Shown piece by piece: positions 35,245 to 43,995 of a DNA stretch of 64,000 nucleotides (position 1 is the stretch's first letter; every line of letters starts with the position of its first letter). Below the pieces are notes generated by a model. That model was not told the DNA's origin. It saw only the letters and a program-made list of their open reading frames with translations, and searched no databases. Made by a program: the position numbers and the translations under genes. This DNA is from CAILZL01 sp963748005 (GTDB taxonomy: Bacteria > Pseudomonadota > Gammaproteobacteria > Steroidobacterales > Steroidobacteraceae). The DNA is taken from the NCBI GenBank assembly GCA_963748005.1, contig CAVVHH010000002.1, positions 124,001 to 188,000 of the forward strand, read 5' to 3'.

Positions 35245-36490
35245 TAGCTCGCCAATCAATTCCTGTCGCATGTGCCATGCACCACTATCAACCATCGCGC
35301 TAGATCTAGGTGCACAGCCCATCTCCAACCGACTGCCAAGAACGCAGGCGGAGTCGCAAACGGCCGAGCGTTTTCCCTTGGCGGTCGCAGTATGCGAATC
35401 CTGTGGCTTACCCCAACTGAGCCACAATCTCGATGCAACAGCCCATTTCCATGATGATTACACCTATCTTTCCGGCACTTCCGCCACCTGGCAACGCCAC
35501 TGCAAATCTTATGCAGAAGACATCGTAAATCAGTACCAACTTGGGACAAATGATCTTGTTGTGGAAGCCGGCTCCAATGACGGAACTTTGCTGAAGGAGT
35601 TTATGGCTTTGGGCTCGCCGGTACTTGGCGTTGAGCCTTCCGCCAATATCGCACGTATCGCCAAAGATAATGGCATCAACACCCTTAACTGTTTCTTCGA
35701 TGGCAACTGCGGGCAGGAGATTCACAAAAGGTTTGGCACTCCGAAAGCTTTCATTGGGAATAACGTCCTTGCACATGTACCTGACACCCATGCATTTCTC
35801 GAGTCAGCCGGGCGCCTGATTGGCAACAACGGATTTCTGTGTTTTGAGTTTCCCCATTTTGTCAACATCTTGACTTCGCGTTACTTTGACACCATCTACC
35901 ACGAACACTACACCTACTTGGGCGTAGGACCGTTGTGGCATTGGGGAATGAAGCACAACATGAAGATTGTGAACATCTCCCCACAACCCACTCACGGCGG
36001 CTCCCTCAGAGTTGTCATGACACACGAATCCAGTACTTACACCGCAATCAGTCTCGACACCCAAGCTGAATTTCAGATCGAGCGGGACCTTTTCGGGCTG
36101 CCGTCTTGGCTGTCTCTCGAACAGTGGCTGCAGCACTGGCGCGATGATATGCGCCGACAGCTAGGTCAGTTCAGGCGCAAGGGTATGAAGGTGGCGGGCT
36201 TTGCAGCGGCCTCCAAGGCCACCGTACTTTGCAACTTTCTTGGCATATCCGCAGAAGATATTCACTATTGCTGTGATAGCAGTCCCTTGAAACAAGGCCG
36301 TTTCATACCAGGCACTGGCATTCCGATCATGGCTCCCAGCCATCTCAGCAACGACCCACCCGATGTCATCGTTGTGTTTGCCTGGAATATCTATGAAGAA
36401 ATTGCCGCAGTCATCTCCCGCCTCATTCCTGGCCCTGTTCTGCTTCTGAGGCCCCTGCCGGACCTTGAGATATCCCGCATCAATCCATAG
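35237..36490 (+). CDS. Sugar C-methyltransferase (TylCIII/NovU-like)
   Basis: 417 residues from ATG at 35237. Three parts: an N-terminal zinc-binding domain with paired cysteines (SCRMC, about residues 9-13; VCESCGLPQLS), a SAM domain with motif I DLVVEAGSNDGTLLKEF, and a C-terminal Methyltransf_14 region (GFAAASKATVLCNFLGISAE, HYCCDSSPLKQGRFIPGTGI, PDVIVVFAWNIYEEI). This architecture is that of enzymes that put a methyl branch on carbon 3 of NDP-4-keto-deoxy sugars. With RfbF/RfbG nearby, a C-methyl CDP-sugar is likely, as in yersiniose-type pathways. No RfbH-like 3-dehydrase is seen in the window. Confidence 0.92.
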   Translation: MLSSSPINSCRMCHAPLSTIALDLGAQPISNRLPRTQAESQTAERFPLAVAVCESCGLPQLSHNLDATAHFHDDYTYLSGTSATWQRHCKSYAEDIVNQYQLGTNDLVVEAGSNDGTLLKEFMALGSPVLGVEPSANIARIAKDNGINTLNCFFDGNCGQEIHKRFGTPKAFIGNNVLAHVPDTHAFLESAGRLIGNNGFLCFEFPHFVNILTSRYFDTIYHEHYTYLGVGPLWHWGMKHNMKIVNISPQPTHGGSLRVVMTHESSTYTAISLDTQAEFQIERDLFGLPSWLSLEQWLQHWRDDMRRQLGQFRRKGMKVAGFAAASKATVLCNFLGISAEDIHYCCDSSPLKQGRFIPGTGIPIMAPSHLSNDPPDVIVVFAWNIYEEIAAVISRLIPGPVLLLRPLPDLEISRINP

Positions 36491-36499
36491 GAACTACCC

Positions 36500-37510
36500 A
36501 TGCGAAAAATTATTTCGGTTGTTTCACCGATTTTTAATGAGGGAAAGGGCCTTGAAACCTATTATACAGAAATCCTTAAAGCCACATCTAGTCCGCGATT
36601 TTCGCAATATGAGCTGGAATTCATTCTGGTAGACAATGCCTCGACCGATGACTCAGCGGTCTATCTGGAAAGCATCGCGAAACGGGATAGCCGTTTCAAG
36701 GTAATTTTCAATGCCCGAAACGTCGGTGTATACCTGTCATCGTTTAATGCCTTGCGTTTTACCCACGGCCATGCCGTCTTCATCATGGTGCCTTCCGACC
36801 TTCAAGATCCACCCGAACTCATGGAACAGATGCTCGCCAAATGGGAAGAAGGCCACCTGCTGGTGGCTGGTCGTCGCTTACAGCGCGATGAATCAGCGCT
36901 TATGCGTAAAACGCGGTTGGCCTTTTACAATCTAATCGCAGGTATTGCAGACCAGCATATGGAACCCGGCGTCGGTGAATATCAGTTGGCAGACCGACGC
37001 ATAGTAGACGAACTACTCGGCATTCCGGATGCTGCCCCCTTCGTCCGTGGCATGCTGGCAGAGCTGGGATACCGCCCATACATCATTGACTATGAATGGC
37101 AGCGCCGCCGATGGGGCAAGTCCAGTTTCAGCATTTCCAAACTTTTCAGGACTGCGTATGACATGACTTTCTCTTTTTCCAGATGGCCGCTGCGGGTCAT
37201 CATGGTCTTAGGCTTTATTATTGCCGGCCTGAGTCTGCTGTTCGGATTTGGCCAGCTCATCCTGATTTTGATCGATGGAAAGGTCGCTGGGCGGGGAATC
37301 AGCACCATCATCATCGCGCTGTTTTTCTTTTCCGGCATGAATGCGGTCTTTCTCGGTATTATTGGTGAGTACGTTGGCCGGATCTATCACCAGACGCGGT
37401 TCGGACGCCGAGTCGCCATTAGCCGGGTTCTGAACCTGTCGGAGGGACAGAATGACCCTCAACCTGAAACACCTCGTTCGACTGTCCGCACTTCAAGTAT
37501 TGAAGGATAG
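36500..37510 (+). CDS. Glycosyltransferase family 2 (DPM1/GtrB-like) with C-terminal membrane helices
   Basis: 336 residues, with AGGA before the ATG. The GT-A domain shows VVSPIFNEGKGLETYYTEIL, FILVDNASTDDSAVYLESIA, FIMVPSDLQDPPELMEQML (DxD region SDLQD) and RRRWGKSSFSISKLF near the acceptor site. Two transmembrane helices close the protein (VIMVLGFIIAGLSLLFGFGQ; ISTIIIALFFFSGMNAVFLG). The form is that of GtrB/ArnC-like enzymes that transfer a sugar from a nucleotide donor to undecaprenyl phosphate. Follows the C-methyltransferase gene after nine bases, so co-transcribed. Its last 50 bases overlap a decayed gene on the other strand. Confidence 0.93.
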   Translation: MRKIISVVSPIFNEGKGLETYYTEILKATSSPRFSQYELEFILVDNASTDDSAVYLESIAKRDSRFKVIFNARNVGVYLSSFNALRFTHGHAVFIMVPSDLQDPPELMEQMLAKWEEGHLLVAGRRLQRDESALMRKTRLAFYNLIAGIADQHMEPGVGEYQLADRRIVDELLGIPDAAPFVRGMLAELGYRPYIIDYEWQRRRWGKSSFSISKLFRTAYDMTFSFSRWPLRVIMVLGFIIAGLSLLFGFGQLILILIDGKVAGRGISTIIIALFFFSGMNAVFLGIIGEYVGRIYHQTRFGRRVAISRVLNLSEGQNDPQPETPRSTVRTSSIEG

Positions 37511-38300
37511 ATAACCAGCACACCGGATTCCCTCACCTGCAACGACACGGAGCCATCCTGATCCGTGGTGATTCCGGGAGTTTGAAAGCCGCTCCCGTCA
37601 TTAGGCGCAAGGCTGGCCCTGCACTCAGACTTCTCAAGCCCCAACACCCGAATTTCGCCCGGTCTGGTGATGTGCACCACCACAACTATCGAGCCATCGC
37701 GATTCCTGAAAGCTGTTACATGGGAATTCATCCACAAAATTATTTGACCACGCAGTGCCGACCTTAAGTTCGGTTGAACGGGACCACGGTAGCAGGCACC
37801 CAACCAACGAGCGTAACGTCATGAGAAGATGTGCGGGAGTGTTCACGGATGTGTGCCGCCCGACAATACCCGTTGAACCTGAATGTACGGCATTGCTCCG
37901 GAACTGTCCTGCGAATGCCCGCCCATGTATGTGGCATAGTTCAACGCAGACAGCGTCAATGGCGACTCCACCATTACCTCCGCCCAGAAACCCCGGGGTC
38001 GCTGATATGCTGACAGTCGATAAAAAGCGACCGCATGAAAACATTGCTGGTGCTGGCATAACTTGAGGAGGTGCAGGCACTCGAGGTTGACTCATCTGGC
38101 CGTGCCGAGGATGATTGAATCGATCCCGCAGAAGATCAACTGGTCGGCGAGCTACCGGATATACCACCACTGGTGGTTGCCAAAACCAATAGGACGTCAA
38201 TTCATTGCCAGCCCCGGGAACACCGAAGATGGCGAGGCAATCCCGGTCATGGAAGTCATTCCGGTCACAGTTTTTCCAGCCCAGTGTCACGTTCGCTTCC
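37459..38300 (-). pseudogene. Decayed glycoside-hydrolase-like gene
   Basis: The 860 bases between the GT2 and RfbG genes carry no intact gene, but the minus strand contains ordered protein-like pieces in different frames: NDFHDRDCLAIFGVPGAGNE then LTSYWFWQPP (about 38250-38160), then WAEVMVESPLTLSALNYATY and SSGAMPYIQVQRVLSGG (about 37990-37850), and then FRNRDGSIVVVVHITRPGEI and SGVLVIYPS (37710-37500). These resemble the end of a glycosidase barrel (aromatic WxPP segment) followed by a C-terminal beta-sandwich like that of the protein at 17084-18658. Frame changes and a stop between the pieces show decay. The upper boundary is uncertain and the family assignment is tentative. Confidence 0.45.
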
Positions 38301-38374
38301 GAATTTCCGTATCGACAAAGCATAATAATAATGCCGCCTCCTTGGTCAACATAGCAAATCAACCCGGCGATTTC

Positions 38375-39478
38375 ATGGCTTATCCTTCCCTACTCGATGC
38401 CGTTCGCGGTCACCATGTCCTCGTCACCGGACACACTGGCTTCACCGGCGCGTGGCTGTGCCTTTGGTTGAAGGAGCTGGGCTGTGAAGTCACCGGTCTG
38501 GCACTCCAGCCCTCAACATCGCCCAATCTCTACTCCGCTATTGGCCTGCGTGCACGAGTTGCTAACAGCCACTATGGGGACATCAGAAACCTCGAAACAG
38601 TTCGCCGAGTTTTTGAGGCTGCACAACCCTCAATTGTCTTCCACCTTGCTGCGCAACCATTGGTCAGGCAATCCTATGCCGATCCGATGGAAACCTTCTC
38701 AACCAATGTCATCGGAACCTGCCATGTGCTCGAAGCCGCACGTCACTGCAGCTCAGTAAAGGCATTGGTCAACGTGACCACTGACAAAGTCTATCGGCAT
38801 ACTGGCTCAGGCCATCCGTTTGTAGAAAACGACCCCTTGGGAGGCAATGATCCCTACAGCGCATCCAAAGCCTGTGCAGAACTCATCAGCCGCTGCTATC
38901 AGGAAACGCTTGCGGACCTCGGTAATGGCCTAAAGATCGCTAATGTTCGTGCCGGCAACATTATCGGCGGAGGCGACTGGTCTGCGGATCGCATCATTCC
39001 TGATCTGATTCGTGCTGCCACAAATCAGAGCACTTTGCGAATCCGCAATCCGGATGCGATTCGCCCGTGGCAACATGTGCTCAGCGCCTGCCATGGTTAC
39101 CTGCTGGCAGCGGGCCATCTGCTCAGCGGCAAAGCTCAGCGGGCGGAAGCATGGAACATCGGCCCTCAATCAGCCTCCCCATGCACGGTCAGAGAGTTGG
39201 TTGGCTTGCTGCTATCGCATCTTGACCCAGTACATATCGAGTATGGTTCCGACCCGCTTCCCGAAGCTGCCACGTTGCTGCTGGATGCGTCACGTGCCAC
39301 CACAGTACTGGGTTTCCAATCATGCTGGTCGACGCCGGATGCCGTAAGAGAAACCGCCCGCTGGTATCAGGCCTATATACACGACCCCGAATCCGCGCTG
39401 GAGACCACGCTTGCACAGCTCAACGCTTACCGTGCTCTTCTCGGTACCGATTGGCATTCATTAAATCAGGGATCTTGA
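38375..39478 (+). CDS. rfbG: CDP-glucose 4,6-dehydratase
   Basis: 367 residues from ATG at 38375; the open frame runs 104 codons upstream through the decayed gene and is not coding there. The Rossmann motif HHVLVTGHTGFTGAWLCLWL (TGHTGFTG at 18-25) is diagnostic for RfbG. VNVTTDKVYRHTGSGHPFVE and the catalytic YSASKACAELIS (YxxxK) follow, then VRAGNIIGGGDWSADRIIPD and IRPWQHVLSACHGYLLAAG, both typical of the enzyme. It converts CDP-glucose to CDP-4-keto-6-deoxyglucose. The next gene makes its substrate, three bases downstream. Confidence 0.96.
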   Translation: MAYPSLLDAVRGHHVLVTGHTGFTGAWLCLWLKELGCEVTGLALQPSTSPNLYSAIGLRARVANSHYGDIRNLETVRRVFEAAQPSIVFHLAAQPLVRQSYADPMETFSTNVIGTCHVLEAARHCSSVKALVNVTTDKVYRHTGSGHPFVENDPLGGNDPYSASKACAELISRCYQETLADLGNGLKIANVRAGNIIGGGDWSADRIIPDLIRAATNQSTLRIRNPDAIRPWQHVLSACHGYLLAAGHLLSGKAQRAEAWNIGPQSASPCTVRELVGLLLSHLDPVHIEYGSDPLPEAATLLLDASRATTVLGFQSCWSTPDAVRETARWYQAYIHDPESALETTLAQLNAYRALLGTDWHSLNQGS

Positions 39479-39481
39479 ATC

Positions 39482-40264
39482 ATGAAATTAGTGGTCCTGG
39501 CCGGAGGCAGTGGCACCCGACTGTCTGAAGAAACCCAACTGAAACCCAAACCCATGGTAGAGATCGGAGGCAAACCGATCCTCTGGCATATCCTCAAAAT
39601 CTATGACCACTACGGGATACGTGACTTTGTCATCTGTCTCGGTTACCGCGGCTGGGTCATCAAGGAGTATTTTCAGAATTACGCGCTGCATCGGTCCGAT
39701 GTGACATTTGAAACCAAGACCGGAGTGATGAACTTCCATCGTACCGACAGTGAAGACTGGCGCGTGACACTGGTGGACACTGGTGAACACGCCATGACCG
39801 GTGCCCGTATTCGCAAGGTATTGCATCATGTTGAAGACGAACCGAGCTTCTGCCTCACCTATGGCGACGGGCTTGCCGATATCAATATCCAATCGCTTCT
39901 TGCCTTCCATCAATCACATGGTCACTTGGCAACGGTGACTGCGGTTGCTCCTCCTGGTCGATTTGGTGCACTGAAATTCAGGGACAATGCGGAACATATT
40001 GTCGGAGAACTCATCGAAAAACCGGCCGGCGACGGCGGGCTGATCAATGGCGGATTTTTTGTGCTCTCGCCAAAGATCCGGGATTTTATTGGTGCAGGAG
40101 AAGATGAGATCTGGGAGCAGGGCCCGCTGTCTCGGCTTGCCGCTGCTGGCCAACTTGCTGCATACCGGCATCGGGGCTTTTGGCATCCCATGGATACCGT
40201 CCGTGACCGCAGCGTGCTTGAATCGCTGTGGCACAGCAACACACCTCCTTGGCGATGCTGGTAG
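39482..40264 (+). CDS. rfbF: Glucose-1-phosphate cytidylyltransferase
   Basis: 260 residues, the family's usual length. The nucleotidyltransferase signature is LVVLAGGSGTRLSEETQLKP followed by KPMVEIGGKPILWHILKIY. DFVICLGYRGWVIKEYFQNY, FCLTYGDGLADINI and HPMDTVRDRSVLESLW complete the RfbF pattern. It joins CTP and glucose-1-phosphate to CDP-glucose, the substrate of RfbG encoded just upstream. The gene begins three bases after RfbG's stop, so they are co-translated. Converges with the flippase gene on the other strand. Confidence 0.97.
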   Translation: MKLVVLAGGSGTRLSEETQLKPKPMVEIGGKPILWHILKIYDHYGIRDFVICLGYRGWVIKEYFQNYALHRSDVTFETKTGVMNFHRTDSEDWRVTLVDTGEHAMTGARIRKVLHHVEDEPSFCLTYGDGLADINIQSLLAFHQSHGHLATVTAVAPPGRFGALKFRDNAEHIVGELIEKPAGDGGLINGGFFVLSPKIRDFIGAGEDEIWEQGPLSRLAAAGQLAAYRHRGFWHPMDTVRDRSVLESLWHSNTPPWRCW

Positions 40265-40306
40265 CCGCGACCTGTCTTTACCCCTGCGACCATACCGGAG
40301 TGCCTG

Positions 40307-41761
40307 TTATCCCATGGATTTCAGTACGCCGAGGTCTTGGAAGATATCCCTGTCCAGGACCGCAGCAATCCCCGCCATAAGCACAACAGCCAGCAACGCC
40401 TCATAAAGAGGATTCACGGCCATCACTGCAACGGACACAGCAATACAAACCGTCGCAGTCAATGGCCGGTAAAGCACATCAGCCATTCGCAGTGACACAA
40501 GGCTCACTACCCGTGTCCTGACATACAGCAATACTGTCAAGCTGCCTGCCACCGCCGCCCATGCCGCACCGACTTCCTCATATGCCATGGTCAAAACGCT
40601 ACCGCCTATCAGGACGGCCACTAGTCCAAGTAGCTGCGCCTTGAGCACGTCCGCCTGTCTGCCCATGCCAATCAAGGTCCATCGGAAGTGACCTGACAGA
40701 ACCGTGATCGGAATAATCCACACCATAATCTGAAAAACCGGCACCGAATTTACGTACTTTGGCCCAAACAGCCCCAGCAGCAATGGCTGCGCGCCTACCG
40801 CCAGCCCCAGCGCCCCGGCACAAGCTCCCCAGCAGCTGATACGCATGGACCGTCTAAGGGTCTCAACCAAGCGCGCCGGCTTTTCTGCGAGCACTCGTGT
40901 CAACAGGGGATACAAGCTGAAGTGATACACGAGACTTAATGCCAGCAGTGACAGGGTAATTCGCTGGGCGGCCCCAAACCAGCCGGTTTCATCGCCACCA
41001 ATCATGGTGCCGACCAGAAACAATGGCGCATATTGCGCCGCCGACCACACCAGCTGCGCCAGCCCGATCGGCATGCTTTCCCCCACCAGAGAACCGGCCC
41101 GATGTGCATTCATACTGGACACCCAAGCGGCCGCAGTGGGTGTATTCATTGTCAAATACAGTAAGGACGCACACCCCACAGACACGGCTTCAGCCAGAGC
41201 AATCCCCGTCAGCTGTATCGGCTTGCCCACCACCAGCATCACCAATCCGGTGAAGCAGATCGCACGCACCACCTGGGCGGCAACCACCGCATTCATTCTG
41301 CCAGTCGCTTGCAGTAACCATTCTTGATTAAATACTCCAAGCAGCAGCGCCAGCGAAAACAGCAGCGCCACCTCAGCGTGAACCTGCAACGTCCCAAAAT
41401 AGACTGCGAGCAGAAAAAATACTGGAATGACGGCTATCGCAAGCAGCAGCCTAGCCATCATCACCTCAACGGCAAGCAGCCCTGCACTGGCACCATCGCT
41501 GCTGCGCTTTACCGCAACCGCTCCGACGCCGCCATCCACCGCCATGGCAAAGATCGCAGCCACACCGACTACGTATTCGACCAGACCGTAATCATCCGGC
41601 GCTAGAACACGGGCCAGATACCCGTATGCGACGAAACCGATCACCCGGGTGGAAATCTGGCCCAATATCAGGGCGAGCAGACCCAGCACTCCAGAAGATA
41701 CTCGACCCGAACCGGTGCCAACACGGCCAGAGTCGCGGGCTTTGTCCGGCAAGGAAGCCAC
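40307..41761 (-). CDS. Oligosaccharide flippase (Wzx-like, MATE/MOP superfamily)
   Basis: 484 residues with about 12-14 hydrophobic helices and a short polar N-terminus. The first helix contains the family's LALILGQISTRVIGFVAYGY and LARVLAPDDYGLVEYVVGVA. GGDETGWFGAAQRITLSLLA and FGPKYVNSVPVFQIMVWIIP are typical Wzx/polysaccharide-synthase patterns. It would move the undecaprenyl-linked repeat unit across the inner membrane. The GTG start shares a base with the stop of the dioxygenase gene (TAGTG), so translation is coupled. The only Wzx-type candidate in the window. Confidence 0.93.
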   Translation of the reverse strand: MASLPDKARDSGRVGTGSGRVSSGVLGLLALILGQISTRVIGFVAYGYLARVLAPDDYGLVEYVVGVAAIFAMAVDGGVGAVAVKRSSDGASAGLLAVEVMMARLLLAIAVIPVFFLLAVYFGTLQVHAEVALLFSLALLLGVFNQEWLLQATGRMNAVVAAQVVRAICFTGLVMLVVGKPIQLTGIALAEAVSVGCASLLYLTMNTPTAAAWVSSMNAHRAGSLVGESMPIGLAQLVWSAAQYAPLFLVGTMIGGDETGWFGAAQRITLSLLALSLVYHFSLYPLLTRVLAEKPARLVETLRRSMRISCWGACAGALGLAVGAQPLLLGLFGPKYVNSVPVFQIMVWIIPITVLSGHFRWTLIGMGRQADVLKAQLLGLVAVLIGGSVLTMAYEEVGAAWAAVAGSLTVLLYVRTRVVSLVSLRMADVLYRPLTATVCIAVSVAVMAVNPLYEALLAVVLMAGIAAVLDRDIFQDLGVLKSMG

Positions 41762-43065
41762 TAGCCGCCCGCTTGTCGCGTTGCCGTTCGAAGCTCCGAC
41801 TTAACCCCACCGCCAACAGTGACAATTTCGCCCTCGACAGAACACGCGTGGCGTCGCACTGGCCTTAATACCCCACAGGCGCTGGTACCGTCGCCTAGCG
41901 AAAATGCCAAATTGTGCCATGGGCACACGAGCTTGCCGTCTTTGATCCAGCCCCCCGCCAGATCACCTCCCATGTGTGGACACTTTCTATCCATGGCAAC
42001 AATCTCCCTGTCAGCCAGCCGGGCGACACAGACATGCTCCGAAACCGCCTTGACAGTGCCAATCGGCAATTCTTCGAGCGAAAACGAGCTGCCAACTTTC
42101 TCAACTGCAGTCTGTCGATCCATATTCTTGTAAGCAGCCGCGTCACGTCCGGACATTTGCCCCCGCCTCGTCAGCTTCGAGTAGACCCTAGCGAACTGGT
42201 ACCTGAAAAAGCTCCACTGCAGATTCTGCGGCCAGGCAGCCAACCAGCGAAATCCTCTGGCAGCAAGTCCACCATGCAGATAGTAATGATAGTGTCCATG
42301 CGGGTAGTGCGGCTTGGATGCAGTAATACGAAAGCTGATGACGTAGCGGGTGGCATCGGTGACATTGAGTTCCGATCCATGCAGGTGCTCACTATGGAAT
42401 ATCACCGCATCGCCCGGCTGCAGAGCAAATGTCATCGGCTCGGTAAGCTTTACCCCCCATGTGATGTAACCCTTCTCAAAATCAAAGTGTTTCTGATATT
42501 CCCGGTCATAAACGGTCAGGCCATTACCATGCCTTACCGGACCGATCGCTGCCCACACATTGATGACATTATCAGGACAATCCACCCATGAATCCCGGTG
42601 CGGGCTATGGGCAGTGATCTTGCCATCACCATAACTCTTGGTGAACTTAGCAAACTGTCCCTGGTGAGCCGCTGCCAGCTTGAACGGAATATGGAAGCGC
42701 ACATTGGGACTGCATTCGAAGTAGTACTGGGATGCGCCGGGCAGAACCGTCGGGACCAGCCGGGTCAGGCATGCCTGGGATGCAGCGTACACAGCGCCGT
42801 ACACGGCATCAGTAACGCCCGGGAGTTCTTCGGGCGTGACAATCTCATGGATACGCTCAAATCCGACCTTCCTGATCGATTCCGCTCGCTGTTTACCAAT
42901 CGCAGCGGTAATACCCTGGTATGTGGCGTCCACCAGCAGGTCAAACACCCCTGCCTGCTGTAGCACATTTTTTAGAACCACGACTTCACCATTCAGAACT
43001 CGTTCTGCAAAACTACCGGGTGCCACGTCAGTTGCAGATTTACTCGATGCCATGTGATCCACCAT
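41761..43065 (-). CDS. Phytanoyl-CoA-dioxygenase-like domain fused to a Rieske domain
   Basis: 434 residues. Residues about 100-260 are a PhyH-type Fe(II)/2-oxoglutarate oxygenase: ITAHSPHRDSWVDC gives H156-x-D158, and VIFHSEHLHGSELN gives the distal His229. Residues about 330-420 are a Rieske ferredoxin: KCPHMGG and LVCPWHN supply C362, H364, C381 and H384. PhyH enzymes hydroxylate or otherwise oxidise unactivated carbons; Rieske domains pass electrons. The pairing in one chain is unusual. Coupled to the flippase gene, so the product probably modifies the repeat unit or its lipid. ATG at 43065 is used; ATG at 43053 has GGTGG five bases before it and is equally possible. Confidence 0.88.
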   Translation of the reverse strand: MVDHMASSKSATDVAPGSFAERVLNGEVVVLKNVLQQAGVFDLLVDATYQGITAAIGKQRAESIRKVGFERIHEIVTPEELPGVTDAVYGAVYAASQACLTRLVPTVLPGASQYYFECSPNVRFHIPFKLAAAHQGQFAKFTKSYGDGKITAHSPHRDSWVDCPDNVINVWAAIGPVRHGNGLTVYDREYQKHFDFEKGYITWGVKLTEPMTFALQPGDAVIFHSEHLHGSELNVTDATRYVISFRITASKPHYPHGHYHYYLHGGLAARGFRWLAAWPQNLQWSFFRYQFARVYSKLTRRGQMSGRDAAAYKNMDRQTAVEKVGSSFSLEELPIGTVKAVSEHVCVARLADREIVAMDRKCPHMGGDLAGGWIKDGKLVCPWHNLAFSLGDGTSACGVLRPVRRHACSVEGEIVTVGGGVKSELRTATRQAGG

Positions 43066-43098
43066 TTCGAGTCGTTAACGCAAAAAAAAACATAAAAC

Positions 43099-43809
43099 CT
43101 AGTGACGCCTTAGCAAGGTTCTGAGCAAAGCTCGCCCCTGTATATAGGTACGCGTCGACAGTCCCAAGACATTTCTTCGCAGCACATCGCGCTGCAGATA
43201 ATATGTATCCAGACGTGGAATCCGCTGCTGATCCACCACGTCGGGCAAGTAGCCCAGACGAGTGGTAAAACTTGCAGCGTACCGTTGTGCAGCAAGGCGC
43301 GCCACGGTGTCATTGTAGTGCCCGTAAGGGTAGGCCAGGTATCGTGGAACCACCCCTACCTTCTCGGCAATAGCGCGATCAGTCTGCTCGCATTCGTCAA
43401 GCACCTGCTGGGGACTTAGACTTCGCAAATCCGGATGCGTGACGGTATGACTTTCGATCGTCATTCCGGCATCGTGACATGCCTGCACCCCTTGCCAGTC
43501 CAGCATAGGATACTGAATTGGCCAATTGGGCCAACCAATGTCGCCCCCCACACTTCCCGTTGTCAGAAACAGATGGGACGGAAAACCATGATCCTTGAGT
43601 ACCGGTAAAGCATTTTCCTGGACGGTTCGTATGCCATCATCAAACGTCAGTGTCACGCCTCGGTCCAGCTCAAGCAGTTTGGCATATGTGACCACCGGCA
43701 CATTTTGTCGTGCCAAGGTTGCGACCAGATCAGCAAAATGTGTCGTCGGATAGGACAAGACAGAACCGCTATCGTCGATACTATGAAATGTAAGTACAGC
43801 CTTGAGCAT
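43099..43809 (-). CDS. Polysaccharide deacetylase (NodB-type)
   Basis: 236 residues. The NodB signature is GVTLTFDDGIRTVQENALPV (TFDDG with catalytic/metal Asp). IESHTVTHPDLRSLSPQQV gives the HxxxH-type metal motif (SHTVTHPDL), and LAYPYGHYNDTVARLAAQRY is the third conserved block. No signal peptide is visible, so it is probably cytoplasmic or acts on a lipid-linked intermediate. It would remove an N-acetyl group from a sugar. It stands alone in front of the dioxygenase gene with a 33-base gap. Confidence 0.93.
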   Translation of the reverse strand: MLKAVLTFHSIDDSGSVLSYPTTHFADLVATLARQNVPVVTYAKLLELDRGVTLTFDDGIRTVQENALPVLKDHGFPSHLFLTTGSVGGDIGWPNWPIQYPMLDWQGVQACHDAGMTIESHTVTHPDLRSLSPQQVLDECEQTDRAIAEKVGVVPRYLAYPYGHYNDTVARLAAQRYAASFTTRLGYLPDVVDQQRIPRLDTYYLQRDVLRRNVLGLSTRTYIQGRALLRTLLRRH

Positions 43810-43995
43810 TTGTGATTACTTTGGATTGCAGTCGCGAGTCATGTATTGGATGTATCTGACAGCCATGTCCGGACCCAGCCGTTGGCAGGAATCCGCGCTT
43901 GGCCAAGGCTTCCGGACATCACTCACCATATGCCAAGCTGAACACCCCTGACCCCGGCATGCCAGAAGTCGGCCACCATAACTAGAGAAACTGAG

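Noticed and set aside
37634..38362. 242-codon open frame on the minus strand
   Set aside because: Protein-like similarity jumps between frames in this region, so the long frame is best read as part of a decayed gene and not an intact one.
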